DNA of 64,000 nucleotides from Chlorobium sp. (GTDB taxonomy: Bacteria; Bacteroidota; Chlorobiia; Chlorobiales; Chlorobiaceae): positions 1 through 64,000 of the forward strand of contig SZXX01000001.1 in the NCBI GenBank assembly GCA_005843825.1, in the 5' to 3' direction. The position numbers and the translations under genes are program-made. Shown here in pieces: positions 45,096 through 53,320 of the stretch. The notes under the pieces were generated by a model. It saw only the letters and a list, made by a program, of their open reading frames with translations. It searched no databases and was not told the DNA's origin. Every line of letters starts with the position of its first letter. Within the stretch, counting starts at the first letter, position 1.

Positions 45096-47130
45096 TTATA
45101 ATTGTTTCAATACTAACTCCATTGCGTCATCTTTTGGGTGCATTCCATCATAAAAATCTTTAGAAGAACAACCCACTTTACTTGGATCATATGATCCAAT
45201 AATCTTTATGTTTTTTTTTCAATGCTATTTCTCTATATTGATTCTCAATATAGAGAAATATAGGCTTCTCTTGTTTGATTCGTTTGTATAGGTCGGGATG
45301 GTATGGAGAAAGGACTAAAATTATTTCATATTTACTTCTATAGTAATCAAGAAATTTTTCAAATAAATCCATAGATTGTGGCGAAAACTTATATGAGGTC
45401 ATCGAATAGTTTATTAAACCATTAAATCCTCTACGTATTTCATCTTGCGTTGTAGTCGAGTAGTTCGTGTTATACATTCTACTTCCATCTTTACGAATAA
45501 TATCCTTGTATTGAAGAGGGCTATTATTATTAACATATGTTTTTGAGATATTTATTTTTTCATAAACATTATATACAGTCTCAAAAAAACTATGGTCATT
45601 TATTGTATATAATTTAGTGGCAATATGTTTTGGTTGTTTAGATTGACTAAACCTTGAAACCGCATTTATATATTCTGGTTTAAGTGATAGCCATCTTGAT
45701 TGACCAGAATTACTATTAAATAGCCAAGGGTCTGCACCAATGATTAGCTTTTTGGGGTGAAATTTATTAGTAGCTAAATCTATTATTGCAATATCGTCCT
45801 CAATAGAAGCCCCACTCACAGCAAAATTCAAACAATCATCTTTAAGATTATGTTTGCCGATTTGCATAATTCTACTAGAACCAGCAAGAATTACATTTGG
45901 ATTTTGTTTTTCAATTTCAATTCGAGACTTTACAAACAGTCTTTCATCCATATTACTTGAGATAACTCCAAGGTGATTCGATAACGCATATGCAAGTTTT
46001 TTTTCTGAATTAAACACTCCGTTACTTTCAAACAGATATGTTGAAAATAATCCGACTGATATAAATAACAAGCTGATAAATAAACTATATTTAAAGATTT
46101 TATGACGTGGAAATTGTTTCCTATTCTTAAAAGGTTGTTCAACATATTTCCACGTTATAAATGCGAACAATAAAGTTAATATTAGAATTAATCCTTTTAT
46201 GATCAGACTTGGCTCTGAAATAGTTGCGTACCGAGTGAAGGATAGTAAAGGTTGATGCCAAAGATACGCACTGTAACTAATAAGACCAATTCCAACAAAT
46301 AATTTCTTTCCCAACAACTTCCCGACCATTGTCGATGGCTTCCCAAATAGTATAATCAACGAAGCCCCAATGGTCGGTAAAATTGTATAGAGACTTGGAA
46401 ATGGGGTGTTCTTTTTGAAGGTAAAAATAGAGACTAACACCATACATAAGCCAATAATACTTAATAATTGATGTAATGTCTTGCTGCCGCCAATCTGTTT
46501 TGTAAACAAAATTGCAGTGAATGCACCAATTGCAATTTCCCACCCTCTCGTAGGAAGAAGGAAAAATGTCATTACAGGTTTATTATATGCGCCCCATTCA
46601 CAAACAGCTAAACTAAATATTGCAATAATCGCGAGTATACCAAATAATCTTCGTTTGCCAAATCTCCAAAAAATTAAAACAAATATAGGGAATAATACAT
46701 AATACTGCTCTTCTACCGATAAACTCCAGGTGTGTATCAAGGGATTAAGTTCTACAGCATCTTCAAAATACCCTCCACCTCTCCAAAAAAGAATGTTTGA
46801 TATGAATAGGCAAACCGCAATCAGACTCTTTGAAAAGTTATGTAAATCATTTGGTAATAATAATACCCACGCAACTGGGATACACATTGACATTACAAAA
46901 AATAGTGCAGGAAGGATTCGTCGTGCTCGCCTCTCGTAAAAATTGATAAGAGAGAATGTCCCTGACTCTTTTTCAGAAAGGATATTATGTGTTATTAGAT
47001 ATCCACTGATGACGAAAAATACGTCAACTCCAACAAAACCCCCACCAAATAATTTAAAACCAGCGTGGTACAGCATTACTGGAATAACAGCCAATGCTCG
47101 AAGACCATCTACTTCTCTCCTGTATTTCAT
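45096..47130 (-). pseudogene. OafA-type acyltransferase with frameshifted C-terminal SGNH domain
   Basis: The open frame (47130 to 45187) encodes 647 residues of an acyltransferase-3 protein: REVDGLRALAVIPVMLYHAG, then FFVISGYLIT, about ten helices and a periplasmic SGNH-like domain (AGSSRIMQ). It ends at KKKHKDYWII. At 45211-45219 the coding strand has nine A. With eight, the frame continues KKNIKIIGSYDPSKV...FYDGMHPKDDAM...LKQL to a TAA at 45096, restoring the catalytic DxxH (DGMH) of the SGNH fold. So a one-base slip has truncated it, either permanently or reversibly. It is AT-rich compared with its neighbours. Likely role: O-acylation of surface polysaccharide. Confidence 0.85.
45211..45219 (-). 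repeat. Homopolymer run at the acyltransferase frameshift
   Basis: Nine T on the plus strand (nine A in the coding strand). One base fewer would join the two frames of the acyltransferase. Such runs are typical slippage sites. Confidence 0.85.
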
Positions 47131-47184
47131 TCGTTGAGTATTAGATTTTTGAGGGATTTTGGATGGTCAATTGCCGGTAAGGAA

Positions 47185-47354
47185 TTTTAAAAGAAACAAT
47201 TCCAACATATCCTTGATTTCAGCGGTCGTTCAGCCACCAAGAATAGCTATCCTTTTATCAAGTAATTCTGATTGATTTAGCAGGTCACGACGTATAGCCT
47301 TTTTTTACGCAGCAGATAATGTGCGTCTAAAGGATAATTGATTGTAGTGACCAT
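47185..47354 (-). pseudogene. FkbH-like (HAD-IIIC) protein remnant
   Basis: From the ATG at 47354 the frame reads MVTTINYPLDAHYLLRKK. A shift in a run of seven A (47300-47306) then joins IRRDLLNQSELLDKRIAILGG, an in-frame TGA (47230-47232) in place of a Ser, and TTAEIKDMLELFLLK. This is the N terminus of FkbH-like proteins, where IAILGGSTT..EIKD.LELFLL is characteristic. The sequence breaks off there. It lies directly upstream of the acyltransferase on the same strand and was probably part of the same surface-polysaccharide operon. Confidence 0.6.
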
Positions 47355-47543
47355 AATTTGTAAACAGTTAATCTGCTGACTTGCAAAAGTCTTTTCTCGT
47401 AATAAGATAGTGATTTTGTAATTTTTGGCAAATCCTATCCGTTCACCTTTGCTCGCCATTTTTAGTTATAAATCCACCAAAGGCGGGGTATCTTTAGTAG
47501 GTATTATTATCTATTAATTGATGCGTTGAACAAAGGGGTTACG

Positions 47544-47777
47544 ATGAGATTCAGGATTAATAAGCGGAGGATGCTGCCGCATCAGGTGGCGTTTTGGGAG
47601 TTGCCGAATTTTGTGAAGTTGCTGGTTGGCGGGTATGGGTATGGGTTTGGGTTTGGGAAGACGCATATCGGGGCGCTCGGGTCGATTTATGACAGTTTTG
47701 TGAATGCTCCGGCTCCGCATTTGTATGTGTCGCCTTCATATAAGCAGGTGCGCAAAACGGTGCATTGGAGGGTGTGA
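47544..47777 (+). pseudogene. Phage terminase large-subunit fragment with expanded Walker A
   Basis: The frame reads MRFRINKRRMLPHQVAFWEL, then PNFVKLLVGGYGYGFGFGKT and HIGALGSIYDSFVNAP...YVSPSYKQ, the N terminus of a phage terminase ATPase. It stops after about 77 residues. The Walker A loop, normally GGYGSGKT, has become GGYGYGFGFGKT through hexamer repeats GGGTAT, GGGTAT, GGGTTT, GGGTTT (47631-47654). A ribosome binding site (AAAGGGG) is still visible. It is a prophage relic. Confidence 0.75.
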
Positions 47778-48013
47778 ATTTGGGCTGGGGAAGCTTTAAA
47801 GGAACGAATCAATGAATAAATGCTGTTTAAAGAATAACTCTATACTTGCTCTCTGTAATCCTGATTGCATTGATTTTTTACTTGTTAGGCAGATAACGTG
47901 GTGTGGTTTAGAATTGTAAATTTCCTGTAAATTATCGCCGGAAAGCGAAGTTGAGAATAGCATCTAACCTATTATTATGTATAATATTATCGGGATATAA
48001 TTATCAATTTTGT

Positions 48014-48565
48014 ATGAAACAGCTTAATATACTCCTGCTTGTCTTTGCAACTCTTCTGTTATTTTCTGCCGCTCCTGCGGAAAACATCAAGACACCCAAA
48101 AAAATGGAACAGCAAAAGCCTTCCAATCCATATTATTCCCGCACTGATAACGCGAAACTCAACCTGCCGGATGCAGTGTGGAAAAAAATACTCTCCCCTG
48201 AGGTCTACGCAGTAGCCCGTAAAAAACAAACCGAGTCAGCGTTTACCGGCAAGTTCTGGGACTATACCGGTAAGGGGACCTACTACTGTGCGGCATGTGG
48301 AAACGCCCTGTTTCGCTCCGATGCCAAATTTGCCTCAACCTGCGGCTGGCCGAGTTTTTTTGAAGAGGTGCGAAAAGGAAGTGTAACCTATATCCCGGAC
48401 CATTCATACGGCATGGTAAGGACTGAGGCCCTCTGCGGAAGGTGCGGTGCTCATCTTGGCCATCTTTTTGACGACGGCCCTCCCCCAACCGGAAAGCGTT
48501 TTTGCATGAACTCCGTTGTGCTGGATTTCGTCCCAGACAAGCAGGGAGCCAAAACAGCCAAATAG
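48014..48565 (+). CDS. msrB: Peptide methionine (R)-S-oxide reductase, exported
   Basis: The protein is about 183 residues from the ATG at 48014, with a Sec signal peptide (MKQLNILLLVFATLLLFSAAPA). It has the MsrB domain: zinc motifs CAAC and CGRC, and the catalytic Cys in KRFCMNS. It repairs oxidised methionine; export suggests a periplasmic site. A longer frame from 47951 is unlikely because it would bury the signal peptide. It stops 3 bases before the convergent emrB gene ends. Confidence 0.92.
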   Translation: MKQLNILLLVFATLLLFSAAPAENIKTPKKMEQQKPSNPYYSRTDNAKLNLPDAVWKKILSPEVYAVARKKQTESAFTGKFWDYTGKGTYYCAACGNALFRSDAKFASTCGWPSFFEEVRKGSVTYIPDHSYGMVRTEALCGRCGAHLGHLFDDGPPPTGKRFCMNSVVLDFVPDKQGAKTAK

Positions 48566-48568
48566 GGT

Positions 48569-50188
48569 TCAGTGTGCCGACGAAAGATCGACCTTTTCCC
48601 CTTTTGGTATCCTGATCAGGAGGAGCAGAGGCAGAGCAAGTGCAAAAAGGAGCGCAATAAGAGAAAATGCGTCCATGTAAGCCAGATGGTGGCTTTGAAC
48701 GGTGACGGTTCCCTCCAGCGCTTTTATGCCTGCGAGCTCAGCTTCATGCGGTGACATGCCTGCTTTCATAGTGGCAAGCTGCTGTACACTCTCAAGCCTT
48801 GTGACCGCAGCGGGATCATAGGGTGAAAGGTGGCTGAGAAGCTCCACCCTGTGAGCAGCAACCCGCCTTGCGATATAGGTATTGGTAATCGCAATGCCGA
48901 ACGAACCGCCAAGCTGGCGCACCATGTTATTGAGCCCGGTTGCCTGTCCGATATCTTTGCCGTGCAGCCCTGCAACAGCGAGCATGGTGACGGGAATGAA
49001 AATAAACCCGAGTCCGAAACCGCGTAACAGGAGTATCCAGAAAAAGTTATCCGCTCCTGACTGCATGGTTTGCTGACCGAGTTCCCAGCAGAACACTGTA
49101 AAGGAGACCATACCGACAGCCATCACTTTTTTCGGAGAGATACCCCGTTGCAACGCAATGCCGAGCGGAAGCGAGATTATTCCAGTGACAATTGTGCTTG
49201 GAAAAAGCACCAGTCCTGTCAGCAGTGCGGTAAAGCCGAGCAGCCGTTGCACAAAGACAGGAAAGATAAAGAGAGAGCCATAGAGGCCATAACCAACGAT
49301 AAAGGTAAGTACAGCCCCAATTGCCAGGTTTTTGCTTCGGGCCAGCACTCGCAGGTCAACAGCGGGTTCTTCGGTGTGCAGTTCCCACCAGACAAAAGCC
49401 AGAAGTGAAACAGCGGCGATGAGGGTAAACCAGGTAATATAGGGTGTTTCAAACCAGTCTTTCGCCTCTCCCCGTTCAAGAATGAACTGCAGTGAGCCGA
49501 TGCCGACAGCAAGAAGCCCGATACCTGCCCAGTCAATTTTAGAGACCGTGTGCTGGACTTTTGGCTCTCTGAGAAAAGTGAATGCAGACCATGCAGCAAG
49601 AAGCCCGACCGGGATGTTGACGAAAAAGCACCACTCCCAGGCAAAATAGTCTACAAGAAAGCCTCCAAGCAGCGGACCTATGGTAGGACCGAGCACAAGT
49701 CCCATGGAAAAGATGCCGGTCGCCTTGCCGCGTTCTTCTGGTCGGTATGTTTCGTAAAGGATAGCCTGTGATGTTGGTAAGAGAGCACCTCCGCCGAGGC
49801 CCTGCAGGAAGCGGAAAATCACCAGGGCCCATATATTCGGGGCCATGCCGCACAGCAGAGAAGCAAAGGTAAAAAGCAGAATCGAACCAATGTAGTAGTT
49901 TCGTCGTCCAAGCAGGTTTCCGAGAAAGCCGGAAAGGGGAATCACAATAACATTGGCAATGGCATAACTGGTGATGACCCATGCGGCATCATCGATACTC
50001 GCACCAAGGTTTCCGCTGATCTGGGTGAGCGCAACATTGACAATGGTCGTGTCGATCAGTTCAAGCATGGCCGACACGATCACCGTCAAGGTGATGATTA
50101 TTTTTCTGAATCCAGTGTCATATATCTGGGCTGGATTCGGCAGCATTGCCGCTACCGATACCCCACTCTGTTGTTCAACTCTTGCCAT
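48569..50188 (-). CDS. emrB: EmrB/QacA (DHA2) family drug exporter
   Basis: The 539-residue MFS protein has about 14 helices. Family motifs include LDTTIVNVAL-like ELIDTTIVNVAL, the antiporter motif region GLVLGPTIGPLLGGFLVDYF, and FVNIPVG. It works with an EmrA-type fusion protein and TolC to export toxic compounds. It is the last gene of the tolC-usp-emrA-emrB operon. Confidence 0.92.
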   Translation of the reverse strand: MARVEQQSGVSVAAMLPNPAQIYDTGFRKIIITLTVIVSAMLELIDTTIVNVALTQISGNLGASIDDAAWVITSYAIANVIVIPLSGFLGNLLGRRNYYIGSILLFTFASLLCGMAPNIWALVIFRFLQGLGGGALLPTSQAILYETYRPEERGKATGIFSMGLVLGPTIGPLLGGFLVDYFAWEWCFFVNIPVGLLAAWSAFTFLREPKVQHTVSKIDWAGIGLLAVGIGSLQFILERGEAKDWFETPYITWFTLIAAVSLLAFVWWELHTEEPAVDLRVLARSKNLAIGAVLTFIVGYGLYGSLFIFPVFVQRLLGFTALLTGLVLFPSTIVTGIISLPLGIALQRGISPKKVMAVGMVSFTVFCWELGQQTMQSGADNFFWILLLRGFGLGFIFIPVTMLAVAGLHGKDIGQATGLNNMVRQLGGSFGIAITNTYIARRVAAHRVELLSHLSPYDPAAVTRLESVQQLATMKAGMSPHEAELAGIKALEGTVTVQSHHLAYMDAFSLIALLFALALPLLLLIRIPKGEKVDLSSAH

Positions 50189-50252
50189 TCGTTACTTATG
50201 TTACCCTGTATGGTCCTTTTGTATTGACGATCGCGTCTCTCCCTCAACTATC

Positions 50253-51293
50253 TTATTTCACCTTGACGTCCACAACCACGTTCATGCCTGCGGCAAGCTG
50301 ATGATCCTTGTCAGGCTTTTCCGTAAAGACGATTTTGACCGGCACCCGCTGCGTGACCTTTATGAAGTTGCCGCTTGCATTGTCGGGTGGAAGCAGTGTG
50401 AATTTTGCGCCGGTACCCGACGATATGGACTCCACCTTTCCTTTGAACTCTTTATCAGGGAATGCATCAACCTTTATGGTCACTGGCAGTCCCGGATGTA
50501 ATTTTTCAAGCTGGGTCTCCTTGAAATTCGCTACAATCCAAAGCTCCCTGCTTCCGACAATTCCTATGAGCTGCTGGCCGGGAGAGACATATTGTCCGGG
50601 TTGTACATTTTTCCTGGAAACCTGACCGTTGGCCGGAGCCGTAATTGTCGTGTACGACAACTGCAGCTCAGCCTGACGAAGTTCAGCCTCACGTTTTTTT
50701 ACCTCTGCCTGTTGCAGCGGAATCTGGGCAAGGGCCGCCTGATACTGGTTTCCTGCTGCAGAAGATTGTGCTGCAGCAGCCTGAGATCCAGCTTTGACTC
50801 CATCAAACTCTGCCTGTGAAATAACGTCCTGATTCCTGAGATTTTCACCTCGGCGAAGATCGGCCTGCTGTTTTCTGCTGGTGGCAGCCGCAGCGTTTGC
50901 TGATGCACTTGATGCATTTGCCTGGTCAGCCGTTGCCTTAACCCCTGCCCTGGCGCTTTCCAGAGCTGCGGCAGCAATGTCACGACGCACTTCATAGTCA
51001 GCAGCTTCAAGCCGGATAAGAGGATCACCCGCATGGACCTGCTGGTTATCGTTTGCCAGCACCTCCTGTACTTTTCCGGGAATTCGTGAAATGACAGGGT
51101 AGACATCCCCCTCAATCTGGGCGTTGTCTGTTTCAACGTACTGGAAAGAGTGGTAGAGGCTCATACCTCCCCAGATAAGTCCGGCAGTAATAACAACACC
51201 AGCAATAATGATGCGCAGCGGGTTCGATGCCTTTACAGGGTCTGTGCCCGGGGACGGGTTTCCAGGGATTGTCTTTGAATCAGTTTTTTCCAT
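50253..51293 (-). CDS. emrA: EmrA/HlyD-type membrane fusion protein
   Basis: The 346-residue protein has one N-terminal helix (IIIAGVVITAGLIWGGMSL), a lipoyl-like half-motif (DNAQIEGDVYPVISRIPGKV), a long coiled-coil rich in Ala and Gln (about 110-205), and the second lipoyl half (TITAPANGQVSRKNVQPGQYV). It bridges EmrB and TolC. emrB follows by 64 bases. Confidence 0.92.
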   Translation of the reverse strand: MEKTDSKTIPGNPSPGTDPVKASNPLRIIIAGVVITAGLIWGGMSLYHSFQYVETDNAQIEGDVYPVISRIPGKVQEVLANDNQQVHAGDPLIRLEAADYEVRRDIAAAALESARAGVKATADQANASSASANAAAATSRKQQADLRRGENLRNQDVISQAEFDGVKAGSQAAAAQSSAAGNQYQAALAQIPLQQAEVKKREAELRQAELQLSYTTITAPANGQVSRKNVQPGQYVSPGQQLIGIVGSRELWIVANFKETQLEKLHPGLPVTIKVDAFPDKEFKGKVESISSGTGAKFTLLPPDNASGNFIKVTQRVPVKIVFTEKPDKDHQLAAGMNVVVDVKVK

Positions 51294-51327
51294 GTTATTG
51301 CTTGTTGTTGTCGTGAAGAGTATCGTT

Positions 51328-51762
51328 CTAAAGCTTTTCCTGAACTGCTTTCAGGTTGTTGTTCGGTATTTTAAGAATCACAACGGGGCATGTTGCCTGC
51401 CGCATGACTGTTTCTGCAGTGCTTCCAACCAGAAGCCTTCCTATGGCAGTGGTCCCGTGCGAACCCAGGAGAATCATATCCGCGTTATGTTCTTTTGCAT
51501 AAACGAGAATTTCGGCAGCAGGATCGCCATATTCAACACTAAAAATGTTGTCAGCTTTTCGTTGAGAAAGCATGTCGCTGTATCTCGAAAATTCATGTAA
51601 GTGCTTTCTCAGCAGGAGATCATGATTATTGTCTGCCGGCGCCACATAGAGAAGTGTGAGTTCTACATCTCCAGAATATATCGCGGCTGCATAACGCACC
51701 ACAGAATCCGCAGCGGAGGAAAAATCAACAGCGCAGATTATTTTTTTCAGCGAAGTCGTCAT
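51328..51762 (-). CDS. Universal stress protein (UspA family)
   Basis: A protein of about 144 residues from MTTSLKKIICAVDFSSAAD. It has the ATP-binding motif GSHGTTAIGRLLVGSTAETV near the C terminus (G-2x-G-9x-G-S/T). It lies between tolC and emrA in one operon, which is unusual. It suggests that pump expression is tied to stress. Confidence 0.88.
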   Translation of the reverse strand: MTTSLKKIICAVDFSSAADSVVRYAAAIYSGDVELTLLYVAPADNNHDLLLRKHLHEFSRYSDMLSQRKADNIFSVEYGDPAAEILVYAKEHNADMILLGSHGTTAIGRLLVGSTAETVMRQATCPVVILKIPNNNLKAVQEKL

Positions 51763-51763
51763 G

Positions 51764-53077
51764 TTACCAGAAAATCTCCCCGGTTGCACGTTTCAGCGTA
51801 TAGTTGTTTATCACATAGGCATAGTTTGCCTGCAGTCTTGCAAGTTCTGCCTGGGAAAGTGATGCTTCGGTGTTAAGCAGGTCAAGCGCTGTCGCCATGC
51901 CGTTTTCATACCTTGCTCTCGCATGTTCGGCTGCAAGTTTTGCCTGTTGCACCTGTACTTCCGTCGTAGTTATTTTTTCCGATGCGGTTTCGAGGGCATG
52001 GGTTGTCTCTTCGACATCTGATTTGACCTGCTGCTGGGTATCAAACTTTCTGTTCGCAGCGGCATGCACGAGGGCAGTTGCCTCCTGACGTTCAGCACTT
52101 GTTTTGAATCCGCTGAAGAGAGGTACTTCCAGATGCAGACTGCCTGCAAAATTTTCCCTGATTTCGTTAATGTCGGGCATGAGGCCATTGGTGACTCCGT
52201 AGGAAGCGCTGCCTGATACTACAGGAAGTCCGTCTTTCATGGCGATGGAGCGTCGCTGCTCTGCGGCATGTTCATGTTCGCTGGCAAGCTGCATCTCAAG
52301 GCGCTGCTCCAGGGCGTGCTTGACAAGTCCGGTATTTTCATGAGCAGCCGGAGTGACAGCAAACGACCCCTGAATATTGAGCGGTAAATCGTCTGCCATG
52401 CCTGTCAGGCGTCGCAAAGTCAGTTCCTGTCGGAGCAGCTCATGCTTTAAATCGAGCATTTTGCTCCTGGCTGCTGCAATTCGCACTTCAGTGGAAAGAA
52501 CATCAAATCTGGTCGCAGCCCCTGTCTTGTATCGTTTTGTTGTGAAGTCGAGAGCCTTGCTGAGTGCCGCAATCTCTTTCTGTTCTACGGTTATGCTTTC
52601 CCTTATAAACAGAATGCCGTAAAAGAGCTGCACTGCCTGAAAAGAGAGCTCTCTTCGGGATAGTTCAAGGTTATGTTCGGCTGTTTTTTTCCCTGTCTTC
52701 GCCAGATCGACCGTAGAACCTCTTTTACCGAAGTCAAACAGGGTTGCCTTGGCGGTGACTTTTGCTTCATAGTTGTCGTTAGGCATAAATTTCATCAGGC
52801 CAAGACCCGGTAGACTAAATTCCGATACTGGGTCAAGATAGGTGTACCCCGCGCTGGCCGAGATGTGTGGAAAATATGCGCTTCTGCTCTGTGTAATCCG
52901 GGCATCGGCCGCACTTACATCGTCGGCAGCAGCCTTCAGTGCAGGATTGTTTTCACGGACCATGCGTATCGTTTTTTCAATGGTCAGGGGCTCTTCAGCA
53001 CCCATTGCCGGTAAAGGGCAGTAAAGCATCAGCGCAGTTGCTGCGAATCTAACAGTACAGGTCAAAATTCTATTCAT
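51764..53077 (-). CDS. tolC: TolC-family outer membrane efflux protein
   Basis: The 437-residue protein has a signal peptide (FAATALMLYCPLPAMGAEE) and the two repeated helical hairpins of TolC proteins (NPALKAAADDVSAADARITQSRSAYFP; ...ALDLLNTEASLSQAELARLQANYAYV). It forms the outer membrane channel for the EmrAB pump. It is the first gene of the operon, about 70 bases downstream of the predicted sigma-54 start site. The Shine-Dalgarno sequence is poor. Confidence 0.92.
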   Translation of the reverse strand: MNRILTCTVRFAATALMLYCPLPAMGAEEPLTIEKTIRMVRENNPALKAAADDVSAADARITQSRSAYFPHISASAGYTYLDPVSEFSLPGLGLMKFMPNDNYEAKVTAKATLFDFGKRGSTVDLAKTGKKTAEHNLELSRRELSFQAVQLFYGILFIRESITVEQKEIAALSKALDFTTKRYKTGAATRFDVLSTEVRIAAARSKMLDLKHELLRQELTLRRLTGMADDLPLNIQGSFAVTPAAHENTGLVKHALEQRLEMQLASEHEHAAEQRRSIAMKDGLPVVSGSASYGVTNGLMPDINEIRENFAGSLHLEVPLFSGFKTSAERQEATALVHAAANRKFDTQQQVKSDVEETTHALETASEKITTTEVQVQQAKLAAEHARARYENGMATALDLLNTEASLSQAELARLQANYAYVINNYTLKRATGEIFW

Positions 53078-53156
53078 AAGAGCGCGATGATTTGTTCCGT
53101 TATTGTTCTTAATACATCGGGAAACTTCTGCTTGAACATGTCATGAGCTCTATAAA

Positions 53157-53174
53157 TTGCAATTTGCATGCCAG
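53157..53174 (-). promoter_or_regulatory. Sigma-54 (RpoN) promoter for tolC-usp-emrAB
   Basis: The minus strand reads CTGGCATGCAAATTGCAA. It matches the -24/-12 consensus TGGCA(C/T)-N5-TTGC(A/T), with GG and GC exactly ten bases apart. It points toward tolC, and the predicted start is near 53147. The divergent gene encodes a sigma-54 activator, which strengthens the call. Confidence 0.8.
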
Positions 53175-53247
53175 ACAGCGAAGGGGGATAAGAACAGCTG
53201 CAGCCCTTGCTGTATCAGGGGGTTAATTTTCACGATACATTCAGCTG

Positions 53248-53297
53248 TTCTGAAAAAATCAGAAAATTCTGTATATTGTATTCCTGATTTTTCAGAA
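53248..53297. promoter_or_regulatory. Paired palindromes, probable activator binding sites (UAS)
   Basis: TTCTGAAAAAATCAGAA at 53248-53264 and, on the opposite strand, TTCTGAAAAATCAGGAA at 53281-53297 are two versions of one palindrome. Their centres are about 33 bp apart, near three helical turns. They lie about 75-140 bp upstream of the sigma-54 promoter and between it and the activator gene. This is the usual place for enhancer sites. The two could also pair with each other as a hairpin. Confidence 0.65.
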
Positions 53298-53320
53298 TAT
53301 CCTGACTCTTCTATGGCGTT

